From NCBI GenBank assembly GCA_002753185.1, contig PDZX01000001.1, positions 62,001 through 126,000 on the forward strand: a stretch of 64,000 nucleotides of DNA, in the 5' to 3' direction. The notes under the pieces are model-generated. The model was not told the DNA's origin, did not search any database, and worked only from the letters and a program-made list of their open reading frames with translations. Positions 1 through 8,900 of the stretch are shown piece by piece. Each line of letters starts with the position of its first letter. Within the stretch, counting starts at the first letter, position 1. The DNA comes from Magnetococcales bacterium WMHbin3 (GTDB lineage: Bacteria; Pseudomonadota; Magnetococcia; Magnetococcales; Magnetaquicoccaceae). Made by a program: the position numbers and the translations under genes.

Positions 1-561
1 AAGATCCTCACCCACTGCGAACTGAAACAGGTGGAGTTCGTCCCGCTGATGGATCCCACCACCTGGCACATGGGCAATCCCCTGGTCGGCTTGCAGCAGG
101 GCGGGATCGTCTTTCAGCACACCGATGAACAAACCCCTCTGGATCTGTGGAACTCACTGCCGCCCTACGCCCAGTATTTCATGAAGGAAAACAGGATCCG
201 CTTTTATGGCGTGGATACCATTCAAATCGCCCGCGAATCTTGCCTGAACGACTCCTCCCTGATTCAACGCTTCCAGGGAGTGGTGCTGCTGGGGGTGTTC
301 CTGCGGGTGACGCCGTTCCGGGTCAATGCCGGCATGTCCGAAGAGGATCTTTTCACCAAAGTGGAAAAACCTCTGACGAAATATTTCGGCAAGCGGGGCG
401 GGAAGGTGGTCGAGGACAACCTGAACGCAGTCAGAAGGGGCTATCAGCGTGTCATGGAGGTGACCCCGGAAATCATGAATCAAACTCCCGCCGATGTGCT
501 CGCTTTGGGCAAGGAAGATTGGGATGCCAAGGGCAAGGATGTCAACGCCTTCTTCATCTAG
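1..561 (+). CDS. 2-oxoacid (pyruvate):ferredoxin oxidoreductase, C-terminal part of the alpha/gamma polypeptide (5' partial)
   Basis: The reading frame is open from base 1, so the gene starts upstream and only the last 186 residues are visible. The segment ends with KYFGKRGGKVVEDNLNAV, which resembles the end of the gamma (2-oxoacid oxidoreductase) domain, where a glycine-rich turn precedes a conserved VxxN. It lies 45 nt upstream of, and reads into, a gene carrying the ferredoxin and TPP domains of the same enzyme. The enzyme therefore appears to be split between its gamma domain and its iron-sulfur/TPP half. Role by family: CoA-dependent oxidative decarboxylation of pyruvate or a related 2-oxoacid in the cytoplasm, reducing ferredoxin. 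Substrate specificity cannot be read from this fragment. Confidence 0.75.
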   Translation, partial: KILTHCELKQVEFVPLMDPTTWHMGNPLVGLQQGGIVFQHTDEQTPLDLWNSLPPYAQYFMKENRIRFYGVDTIQIARESCLNDSSLIQRFQGVVLLGVFLRVTPFRVNAGMSEEDLFTKVEKPLTKYFGKRGGKVVEDNLNAVRRGYQRVMEVTPEIMNQTPADVLALGKEDWDAKGKDVNAFFI

Positions 562-606
562 GGAATTGCCTGACCGCGGCCAGACCGTGGTCCATGGAGG
601 ATCGTT

Positions 607-2241
607 ATGAGACAACGCGCGCTAATCTATTCGGAAGCCACCCCCCAATGGTATGACTCGACCCGTGCCAGGGAGGTCATGGACGCCTACAATTCGGGAG
701 CCAGTTCCAATCAGCCGGCGGATCGCTTCGTGGCCTGCTCGGTGATCCCGGCGGGCACCGGATCCTATCGGGATTTCTCCTACATCGCGCCCGATCTGCC
801 CGAATACACCGCCAGCAACTGCGTGGCCTGCATGGAGTGCGTGCAGAACTGTCCGGACTCGGCCATCTGGGGCAAGGTGTTGCCTCAGGAGAACGTGGAC
901 GCCACCCTGGTCGGCTTCCCGGACGAAAAGGATAAAAAGTTGCTCCAGGACCAATTGGTGCAGACCACCAAGTTCTGGAAGACCTACGAAAAGAAGAAGG
1001 GTAAGGCCACGGATGCCCCCGGCGGCGCCTGGTTCGGCATCTTCGTGGACCCGACCAAGTGCAAGGGATGCGGCGAGTGCGTCACGGCCTGCGGGGATCA
1101 TGGGGCGCTGGCGATGATCAAAAAAACGCCGGTCAACCTGCCTTATTTCTTCACCATGTGGGAGTTCTACAAAAAGGCCCCGCAAACCCCGGAAACCTAT
1201 ATCAACCCGAAGCTGAAAGTGGACATCATGCTGCGGGACGGGGCCAATCAGTACGTGGGCGGCGCAGGATCCTGCATGGGGTGCGGAGAGACCTCGGCCT
1301 ACCGGCAACTGCTGGCCATGACCTACGCCAAGGTGGGCAACAAGTACGGCATCGTCGCCAATACCGGCTGCAACACGGTGTATGGCTCGACCTATCCGTA
1401 CAACCCCTTCCGGGCGCCGTGGGTCAACTCCCTGTTCGAAAACGCCGCCACCGTGGCCATGGGAATCCGCAGCCACTGGGATCAGATCGGCAAGAAGGAT
1501 CACCACCTCTGGGTGGTGGGGGGCGACGGCTCCATGCTGGATATCGGCTTTCAGGCCCTGTCGCGCATGCTGACATCGGGCATGAACATCAAGGTCCTGG
1601 TGCTGGACACGCAGGTCTATTCCAATACCGGCGGTCAGGCCTCCACCGCCACCTTCATCGGCCAGGACGCCAAGATGTCGGTGCATGGCAGCCACATGCA
1701 AGGGAAATGGGAACGACGCAAGGAGATCGCCAACATCGCCCTGATGCACCCGCGGGTGTTCGTCGCCCAAACGGTCGGTCCGATGACCAACCACTTCTAC
1801 CGCGCCGTGGAACAGGCCCTGGAATTCGACGGACCCGCCCTGATCAACGTCTACACCACCTGCCAGCCGGAGCATCAGGTGGCCGACGACCGTTCCTGTG
1901 AACGGGCGATCCAGGCCGTGGAGTCGCGGGCCTTTCCGGTCTTCATCTACGATCCGGACGCGGGTCCGACCTTGGCCTCGCGTTTGTCGTTGCAGGGCAA
2001 TCCCTCCATGCGGCGCGACTGGCACTGGAAAAAGGATGCCAATGGGGTGGAAAAACCCTTCGATTTTATTGCGTTCGCCAAGGAGGAAGGGCGCTTCCAG
2101 AAGCATTTCGACAGGGAGGGTAATTCCAGCCAGGTTTTGCGCGAGTCTCAAAGAGATCGTCTTTTGAACTGGCGTTTGTTGCAGGAGTTGGCCCGCATTC
2201 CCAATGAGGATTGGATGGAAGAGATGGAGCGTACCGCCTGA
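607..2241 (+). CDS. 2-oxoacid (pyruvate):ferredoxin oxidoreductase, polypeptide with 2[4Fe-4S] ferredoxin and TPP-binding beta domains
   Basis: This 544-residue protein has two CxxCxxCxxxC clusters (C72/C75/C78/C82 and C152/C155/C158/C162), so it carries a bacterial 2[4Fe-4S] ferredoxin domain. The TPP domain follows: CMGCGE (223-228), C255 in NTGCNTVYGS, the GDGSMLD TPP/Mg site (306-312) and NTGGQAS (340-346). C223, C226 and C255 fit the proximal [4Fe-4S] cluster ligands of pyruvate:ferredoxin oxidoreductases. The order ferredoxin then TPP equals domains V and VI of single-chain PFOR, so the enzyme is split before domain V. The start is set by GGAGG about 6 nt upstream. It forms an operon with the upstream subunit. 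Pyruvate is the likeliest substrate; 2-oxoglutarate is not excluded. Confidence 0.88.
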   Translation: MRQRALIYSEATPQWYDSTRAREVMDAYNSGASSNQPADRFVACSVIPAGTGSYRDFSYIAPDLPEYTASNCVACMECVQNCPDSAIWGKVLPQENVDATLVGFPDEKDKKLLQDQLVQTTKFWKTYEKKKGKATDAPGGAWFGIFVDPTKCKGCGECVTACGDHGALAMIKKTPVNLPYFFTMWEFYKKAPQTPETYINPKLKVDIMLRDGANQYVGGAGSCMGCGETSAYRQLLAMTYAKVGNKYGIVANTGCNTVYGSTYPYNPFRAPWVNSLFENAATVAMGIRSHWDQIGKKDHHLWVVGGDGSMLDIGFQALSRMLTSGMNIKVLVLDTQVYSNTGGQASTATFIGQDAKMSVHGSHMQGKWERRKEIANIALMHPRVFVAQTVGPMTNHFYRAVEQALEFDGPALINVYTTCQPEHQVADDRSCERAIQAVESRAFPVFIYDPDAGPTLASRLSLQGNPSMRRDWHWKKDANGVEKPFDFIAFAKEEGRFQKHFDREGNSSQVLRESQRDRLLNWRLLQELARIPNEDWMEEMERTA

Positions 2242-2293
2242 GGCGTTATCGGATTTCGTTTCAACCGTATGCATGTGGCAAGGAGTTTACTCT

Positions 2294-3598
2294 ATGGAGC
2301 AGCACGCCGCAACCACCTCCAAAGGGCTGTTCAACGGCAGGGACCTGAAGACACTGGAACGGTCGCTCAACAAGGTGGACGATCTGTATCACGCCGACTT
2401 TCACTCCTGGCGGATCGCCACCTTCTTCCAGAGAATTTACAGCACCACCCATCAGCGCGGGGTGGGTTTCGAGGCGTTTTGCCGGGCCATCGACCAGGAT
2501 GGCACCTCCCGTCCCTCCGCATCGATCTTCGCGAATATCAGCGATCCGGAAGACGCGCTGCAGATGGACCGGATGCGTTGGTTGCTGCACACCAAGAATT
2601 TTCTGGCCTCGAACCTCGATGACCGCTGGCTGGTCACCAACATCCATCCACGCATGATGCTGGGCACCAAGGAGCCGGACGTGTCCTATCTGGCGGAGGT
2701 GCTCGATCATACCGGATTGCCGCCGCATCAACTGGTGGTGGCCCTGCGGGAGCATGCCGGCAACTTCGAAACCGTGCTGACCCGCACCATGGCGCAACTC
2801 AAGGAGTTGGGGTGTCTGGTGCTGTTCGACGACTTCCGGGCCGAGTCGGCCAATCTGGACCGCTTGTGGCGGTTGTCCCCGGACATCGTCAAGCTGGACC
2901 ACTCGCTGATCGACAATGCCCTCAAGAGCGGGCGGGCCAAGCGGATGCTCTTCAAGCTGGTGTCGTTGATCCATGCATCGGGCAGCCTGGTGTTGATGGA
3001 GAAGATCGAGACCGAGGAGGAGGCGTTTCTGGTGATGCGCCTGGAGGCCGACTTCGTGCAGGGCCGATATTTCGGCAATCTGGAGATGCGGGCCGTCCGC
3101 CAGGGCAGCGTGGACTGGGATGGGGCGTTCCGCAATCTGGCCATTCAGAGCGAGCGGCAGGTCTTCAAGGAGGTCCATTACCACAATCTGGAGATGGGCC
3201 ATTACAACAACGCGTTCATGGAGTGCGCCTGGGCCGTGGCGGACGACATCGCCCTGGAGGAGGCGGCGCAGCCATTGTTGAAACTCCCCAGGGTGGAGCG
3301 GGTTTATCTGCTCGATCACAAGGGGTTGCAGGTGAGCCAGAACGTCTTTCCGGACGAGCGTTCCTCGCATGCCGATCTTCGCTACAAGCCGTTGTGGGAC
3401 TCGTATGGGGCGACCTGGACGCGGCGTTCCAGCTTTCATGACGCGATTCACAATCCCGGTGTGGTGCAGGTCTCGAAGCCGTATCGCTCCAACACCAGTC
3501 TGAACATCTGCACCACCCTGTCGATGGCGATTCGCAAGGGAAGCCACGTCTATGTGCTCTGTTGCGACGTGGAGTGGAAGGAAGACAAGATCTTCTAA
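2294..3598 (+). CDS. Degenerate EAL-domain signalling protein with C-terminal Cache/YkuI_C-like domain
   Basis: 434 residues. The start at 2294 is chosen over upstream in-frame codons because AAGGAG lies 8 nt before it and the paralogue at 9066 begins at the same point with equal length. Residues about 50-290 follow the EAL fold in order: FEAF (for the EAL motif), TNIHP (for VNxS), LVVALREH (for LELEITES), LVLFDDF (for DDFG), VKLDHS (for KIDRSF), LMEKIET (for AEGVET) and FVQGRYF (for QGY). The glutamate of the LEITE motif is alanine, so c-di-GMP phosphodiesterase activity is doubtful, although the DD pair and the two other glutamates remain. The C-terminal 130 residues look like a Cache/PAS-type sensor, as in YkuI. 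It is probably a c-di-GMP binder or protein-interaction regulator. The 3602 gene follows after 3 nt. Confidence 0.75.
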   Translation: MEQHAATTSKGLFNGRDLKTLERSLNKVDDLYHADFHSWRIATFFQRIYSTTHQRGVGFEAFCRAIDQDGTSRPSASIFANISDPEDALQMDRMRWLLHTKNFLASNLDDRWLVTNIHPRMMLGTKEPDVSYLAEVLDHTGLPPHQLVVALREHAGNFETVLTRTMAQLKELGCLVLFDDFRAESANLDRLWRLSPDIVKLDHSLIDNALKSGRAKRMLFKLVSLIHASGSLVLMEKIETEEEAFLVMRLEADFVQGRYFGNLEMRAVRQGSVDWDGAFRNLAIQSERQVFKEVHYHNLEMGHYNNAFMECAWAVADDIALEEAAQPLLKLPRVERVYLLDHKGLQVSQNVFPDERSSHADLRYKPLWDSYGATWTRRSSFHDAIHNPGVVQVSKPYRSNTSLNICTTLSMAIRKGSHVYVLCCDVEWKEDKIF

Positions 3599-3601
3599 AA
3601 G

Positions 3602-4399
3602 ATGAACGCGGAACTGCAAACCATCATTCTGGGGCAACTCGAACGACCACGCAGCGTGACGACCCGCATCGATCCGGGTCTGGCGGGTCTGTTGCATGTG
3701 CAGGGGTGCAAACCGGGCGAGGCGCTCTCCGGCCCGGTTTTCAAGCTCGAGGAGTATATGCAGGAACTCCTGCTGTCGCGTCATTTCACGCCGGGGGACG
3801 CGGATCGCGCGGCCTGTGAGGTGGTGTTGCCCGATGGCGGGTTGTGTGGCGAGGCGGTGGCCGGGCTGGTGGCGGCGTTGTTGGCCCAACGGCCCGCCTG
3901 TCCCATGACGGTCGGGGAGCGGAGCGGTTTCCTCCCCTTGCCGGAGGTGGTGATCGCCCGTTATGTGTGGTTGTTGGCGTTGGATGCCCCCCTCGATCCG
4001 CGCGCTGCGGCCTTGATCGATGGCTGGCCCGGAGAGGAGCGGTTGCGGGCGCGCGCCTTGTGCCGGCGTCCGGTTTGGCGGGAGTCGGGCAGGGGGGAGA
4101 TGCTGATCGCCGCCTTGTCCGCGATGGTTGCCCGTGGTCGTGCCTCGGCGGAAAAGCTGGATTTTCTGACCCATTTCGCGCGCACCTACCGCTGCGAGGA
4201 TCTTGGCGCATTGCAACGCGGCCTGGAAGCCCTGGTGGAGTCCTACCGCATCGACTCCGAGCATCCCACCTACAACCCGCGCCTGGAAACCAAACAGGCC
4301 GAATCGATCCGCTCCCATCATTGCGACGAGAACGTGCGTCGTTTCCGGGTGGCCATGGCCAGGGAGATCCTGGAGGAGATGTTCGCGGCGGGGGGGTGA
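3602..4399 (+). CDS. Protein of unknown function
   Basis: 265 residues, beginning 3 nt after the stop of the EAL protein, so the two are very likely co-transcribed and translationally coupled. No family is recognised. The protein is soluble, with no signal peptide or membrane segment. It is rich in alanine, leucine and arginine, and its second half looks strongly helical. Its codon usage matches its neighbours. The only clue to function is the coupling to a degenerate EAL protein, which suggests a partner or output of that regulator; this is inference only. Confidence 0.6.
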   Translation: MNAELQTIILGQLERPRSVTTRIDPGLAGLLHVQGCKPGEALSGPVFKLEEYMQELLLSRHFTPGDADRAACEVVLPDGGLCGEAVAGLVAALLAQRPACPMTVGERSGFLPLPEVVIARYVWLLALDAPLDPRAAALIDGWPGEERLRARALCRRPVWRESGRGEMLIAALSAMVARGRASAEKLDFLTHFARTYRCEDLGALQRGLEALVESYRIDSEHPTYNPRLETKQAESIRSHHCDENVRRFRVAMAREILEEMFAAGG

Positions 4400-4415
4400 C
4401 CGCGCTTTGCCTTGT

Positions 4416-4991
4416 TCATCTGACCGGGGCAGGCAATCCTGGGCCGGATGGAGGCGCGCGCATCTCCTGGATGGCTGGAACATATTGCACCGGGATGGGC
4501 CATGCCCGCATGAGACCAAAAATCAGGCCGATTCCGCCAATGATCATGGCGCCCATCTTGATCACCATGCGAAGTTCGAGTTCCTTGAGGTCCCGCTGCA
4601 ATTCCGCCTTGGTGGTTTCGATCTTGGTATCCAGATCCTTGATGTCCCGCTGCAAATCCGCCTTGGTGGTTTCGATCTTGGCGTCCACAATGGCGATATC
4701 CCGCTGCAAATCCGCCTTGGTGGTTTCGATCTTGGCGTCCACAATGGCGATATCCCGCTGCAAATCCGCCTTGGTGGTTTCGAGCTTGACGTCCAGGTCC
4801 TTGATGTCCCTCTTGAGTTCCAGCACCTTGACGTCCAGGTTGGTGATATCCGCCTTGGTGGAGAGCTGATGACCCAGAATCTCCGTGAGCAGCAGTACCT
4901 GGGTTTCCGCCTGCTCCTCCGTGAAGCCGGTGGCCACCATCTGTTTCACGAAATGATGGGTGTCGAAGGCAATGGCTGACGACATGCTCAT
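4416..4991 (-). CDS. DUF1640-like coiled-coil membrane-anchored protein with 18-residue tandem repeats
   Basis: 191 residues. The start at 4991 has AGGAGG 9 nt upstream; a longer frame to 5081 lacks this. The N-terminal 50 residues (FDTHHFVKQMVATGFTEEQA) resemble the DUF1640/CCDC90 family. A long coiled coil follows, built from an 18-residue unit of the type ETTKADLQRDIAIVDAKI repeated about four times. A single C-terminal membrane segment (GAMIIGGIGLIFGLM) comes last. The architecture suggests an oligomeric rod anchored to the inner membrane. Function of the bacterial family is not established. The gene stands alone, convergent with the 3602 gene 16 nt away. The near-identical 54-bp units indicate recent repeat expansion, so length may vary between strains. 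Confidence 0.7.
   Translation of the reverse strand: MSMSSAIAFDTHHFVKQMVATGFTEEQAETQVLLLTEILGHQLSTKADITNLDVKVLELKRDIKDLDVKLETTKADLQRDIAIVDAKIETTKADLQRDIAIVDAKIETTKADLQRDIKDLDTKIETTKAELQRDLKELELRMVIKMGAMIIGGIGLIFGLMRAWPIPVQYVPAIQEMRAPPSGPGLPAPVR
4603..4818 (-). repeat. Four 54-bp in-frame tandem repeats within the coiled-coil gene
   Basis: The string TCCGCCTTGGTGGTTTCG recurs at 4603, 4657, 4711 and 4765, exactly 54 bp apart. The two middle units are nearly identical at the DNA level, and the last is more diverged. The period equals 18 codons, so copy-number change would lengthen or shorten the coiled coil without shifting the frame. Confidence 0.9.
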
Positions 4992-5090
4992 GTGGTGTTC
5001 CCTCCTGGTGGGAGCTTCGGACCCGGTTTGGACTTCCTTGTCATGATACTGGAACTCCCTGGCACAGCCAACAACAATCACGCCGCCATG

Positions 5091-5888
5091 TCATGATTTT
5101 TTTTCGAAAAACTCCCCGATCCGCTCCGCCACCTCTGCCGGCTTTTCCAGGAAAAAAAAGTGATCCGTCTCCTCGATGACGCGCAGTTCGGCGTCGGGCA
5201 AACGCGCGGCCAGCAGGATGGCGTTGGGCAATGGCACCACCGGGTCCCGATCCCCCGACAAGACCAGGACAGGCATGGTGAAAGCGGCCAGGTCCAGAGG
5301 GGGAGAGGCGAGAAAGCGGGCCACGGCGTCGTATTGTAACAGAACCTGTTCGGCATCGGGTTCGAATTGCAGACGCTGTTGCCGGATATAGGCGTGGGCT
5401 TGCGGATAGCGCGTGAACAACCAGGGACACATCATCTCGGAAAGGGCGGCGTTCACCCGATCTTCACGGCGCAGGCGGTAAACGGCGGCAATCTGCTCAC
5501 GGGTGAATACCGGAAAAAGCGCACGGAACTCCAGATCGTTGCAACTGGTACACATCAAGACCATGCGTCGCACCCGCCCGGCGTGCCGGGACGCCAGCAA
5601 TTGCGCCACGAATCCCCCCATGCTCAGGCCGATCACATCGAAACGCGTCTCCCCCAGATCGTCCATCAGGTCGATCAGGTCGTCGGCCAACGCCTCCAGG
5701 TCATACGGCCCGGTCGCGGGCGGGGAGAGGCCCATGCCGCGATTGTCCGGCAGCAGAAAACGATAGCGCCCCGCCAGCGGGGTCAGGCAGTGCCGAAACA
5801 TCCAGTTGGCGGTGGCAAAACCCGAAATGCACAAGACGGGCGAGCCGTCACCCAGGCTCTCCCAGTGACCGCGAAACCGTTTTGCCAT
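5091..5888 (-). CDS. Alpha/beta-fold hydrolase
   Basis: 265 residues from the ATG at 5888, which has GGAG about 10 nt upstream; a longer in-frame start at 5954 would run into the divergent promoter region. The protein shows an oxyanion/HG-like loop (SGFATANW), the nucleophile elbow GLSMGG with Ser89, an acid Asp215 in GDRDPVVP and a late His243 in ETDHFFF. The catalytic triad is therefore complete. Such proteins hydrolyse esters, lactones or thioesters; the substrate cannot be told. It is divergently transcribed from the acyl-adenylate ligase fusion gene at 5972, with only 83 nt between them. A shared promoter region and a role in acyl transfer or hydrolysis next to that ligase are possible but unproven. 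Confidence 0.8.
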   Translation of the reverse strand: MAKRFRGHWESLGDGSPVLCISGFATANWMFRHCLTPLAGRYRFLLPDNRGMGLSPPATGPYDLEALADDLIDLMDDLGETRFDVIGLSMGGFVAQLLASRHAGRVRRMVLMCTSCNDLEFRALFPVFTREQIAAVYRLRREDRVNAALSEMMCPWLFTRYPQAHAYIRQQRLQFEPDAEQVLLQYDAVARFLASPPLDLAAFTMPVLVLSGDRDPVVPLPNAILLAARLPDAELRVIEETDHFFFLEKPAEVAERIGEFFEKKS

Positions 5889-5971
5889 CCTTGCGATTCT
5901 CCACTTGTTGCCCGTTACCGTTGTGTGGGAAGATTGCGTCAACCCAATGACCACGGCAAGGGGGAATCGTC

Positions 5972-8900
5972 ATGTGGCGGGATTTCATCCAGGAACACGC
6001 GCTCCAGCGGCCAGGCCATGTGGCGCTCGTGGATCGCCCCACGGGGCAGGTTTTCAACTATTCGCAACTGGCGGCCCACATCGAACGTCTGGCGCGTCAT
6101 CTCGCGGCGCGCGGGTTGCGCCCCGGAGATCGGGTGGTCCTGCTCGCCCCCAACCGGTTGGAGCACGTCACCCTTTTTTTCGCCACGATTCGGCTGGGAG
6201 CGATCCTCGCGCCGATCGATCCCCGCCTCGCCCCGCAGGAACTGGACGCCATCCTGGCCGATCTCGAACCGGCCCTGGGTTTTGCCGATCCCCCCCGTCC
6301 GGGATTCGCAACCTTCGATACCCTGCTGGGGGATCCCGGTCATGCGGATTTGCCGCGCATCCCCATCGAGGACGACCGGGTATTGATGATCCTGCACACC
6401 TCCGGCTCCTCCGGGCGGCCCAAGGGGGTGATGTTCCATGCCGCCATGCTGATGGCCAACATCGCCAACACCCTCGACGCCGATGTCCTGCGCCGGGAGG
6501 ACATCTCCATCGTCAACACCCCCTATTTTCACACCGGGGGTTACAACGTCTTCTGCCTGCCCATGTTGTCGGTGGGGGGTACTTTGCTCCTGCATGCCCG
6601 TTTTGACCCCGGCCTGGTCCTGCGCGAGATCGACCAGGCCGGGGTGACGGTCTTCTGGGCCGTGCCCACCATGTTTCAGGCCATGTTCGACCACCCGGAT
6701 TTTCCGCGCACCGACTTTTCCCGCATCCGTTTTTTCCTCTCCGGCGGCGCGCCGCTGGGGTTGAATCTGATTCAGGGGTATCATCGCCATGGGGTCCCCT
6801 TCAAGCAGGGGTTCGGGCTGACTGAGGTGGGACCCAACTGTTTTCTTCTGGAAACCGCCGATGCCTTCGCCCACCCGGATTCCATCGGCAAACCCATGGC
6901 CCACTCCAAGGTGCGGGTGGTGGACGACCGGGGCCATCCGGTGGGGGTGGACGCGGTGGGGGAGATGTGGATCGCCGGACCTCATGTCTGCAAGGGCTAT
7001 TGGCGCAACGATCGGTTTTTCGCGGAGTCCATGCGGGGTGGATTTTTCGCCACCGGCGATCTGGTCCGGGTGGATCGGGACGGTTTTTATCATGTCATCG
7101 GCCGCAAGAAGGAGATGTACATCTCCGGCGGGGAGAACGTCTATCCCGGAGAGGTGGAAAAACAGATCGCCACCCATCCGGCGGTGGATCAAGTGGTGGT
7201 GGTCGGCGTGCCGGATCCCCGCTGGGGCGAAACCGGCCTGGCCTTCTGTGTCACCCACTCCCCCCTCGATCTGGAGGGATTGCGCAAACATCTCGATTCC
7301 CGTCTGGCCCGCTACAAGCACCCTCGTCATTTGCGGATTCTCTCGGCCATGCCGCTTCTGGCCAACGGCAAGATCGACCGTCCGGCGCTCAAGCGGCTGG
7401 GTGTTGGCGGCGACCCGGATGCCTGCTACCGTCGCGGCGTGGACGCCTTGCGGGCAGGACGACCGCATGATGCCGTGGAGTTGATCGGCCAGGCCATGGA
7501 ACTTGGCGCCGGAGTGGCGGCGTATCATGCCAATCTCGGCCTGGCGCTCCAGGCCGTGGGGCGTTTGGAGGAGGCGGTGGAGGCCTGCCGCCGGGCCGTT
7601 CAGCTTCAGCCGGGACTGCTCCAGGCCAGGCTCAATCTGGGGAGTCTGCTGGGCGAGCTGCAACGCTACGCGGAGGCCGAGGCCATCTTGCGGGAAATCC
7701 TGCGTGTCTTGCCCGATCACGCGGACGTTCATTTCAATCTCGGCAGGGTGTTGAGCGGACAACAGCGGTTCGATGAGGCCGAGGCGGCCTTCCGGGAGTC
7801 GCTGCGCCTGCGGCCCGCCAGCCCGGATGCTGCGGAGTGCCTGGCCGGCGTGCTCCTGCAACGCGGCAATCGGTTGAAGGGGCAAGGGCATCATGCCGAA
7901 GCCGAGGCCGTCTACCGCGAGGCGGTGGGCGTGGCCCCGGATCCGGCCGAGGCGTATCACAATCTGGGGGTGCTCTTCTCCGATCTGTGCCGCCATGCCG
8001 AGGCCGAGGCCGCCTTCCACCAGGCACTGCGCGCCCGTCCCAATTTCCCGGAAGCCCTGGTCAATCTTGGCATGCTCCTTTTGCGCCAGGGCAACTTCGA
8101 CGCGGGCTGGCCCCTCTACGAGTCACGCCGGCTCGCCCCCGGTCACCCGAACATCTCCGCGCCACCCTGGCGCGGGGAGGATCCGGCGGGCAAGACCATT
8201 CTGGTGGTGGCCGAACAGGGTTTCGGCGATACCATTCAGTTCTGTCGTTATCTGCCGCTGCTTGCCGCCAGAGGTGCGCGCAGCGTGATCCTGCTCTGCC
8301 AGCCTCCACTGCTGGAACTGCTGCGCACCCTGGCCGGTGCGCCTGAGTGGCTGGTGTTGACCGCCATGGGCGGGGCAGGGGGGGGATACTGCGACTATTG
8401 GACCCGGCTTTTGTCGCTGCCCGGCCTGTTCCGGACCACGCTTGCGACCCTTCCGGACACGCTGCCCTATCTGAGCGCCTCTCCGCAACGCCTGGCGCTG
8501 TGGGAGAGCCGTCTCCCGGCGGCTCCTTTCCGGGTGGGGCTGGCCTGGCGCGGCAGTCCCACCCACGTCAACGACCGCAACCGCTCCCTGCCGGAGGCGC
8601 GGTTGCTGGCGCCGTTGTGGTCGGTGCCGGGGGTGACGTTCATCGCCCTGCAAACAGGGGGGGAGGAGGTCGCTCCCACCCCGGAACCGCCAATGCTGGA
8701 TCCCGGCGGTTCGGTGCGGGATTTCGCCGATGTCGCGGCTATCGTGGCGCAACTGGATCTCGTCATTTGTGTGGACACCGCCCTGGCCCATCTGTGTGGC
8801 GCCTTGCATAAACCCTGTTGGGTGCTCCTGCCCGCCATCGGACCGGATTGGCGTTGGCTGGAGCACCGTACCGACTCCCCGTGGTATCCAAAAGTTATAC

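Noticed and set aside
622-4519. Long open frames on the minus strand (550 and 752 codons)
   Set aside because: They are antisense shadows of the oxidoreductase and EAL genes caused by high GC; they have low-complexity His/Gly/Gln-rich translations and no family signature.
4585-4820. CRISPR-like regular repeats
   Set aside because: Units are contiguous, in frame and encode a heptad-like coiled coil; there are no unique spacers.
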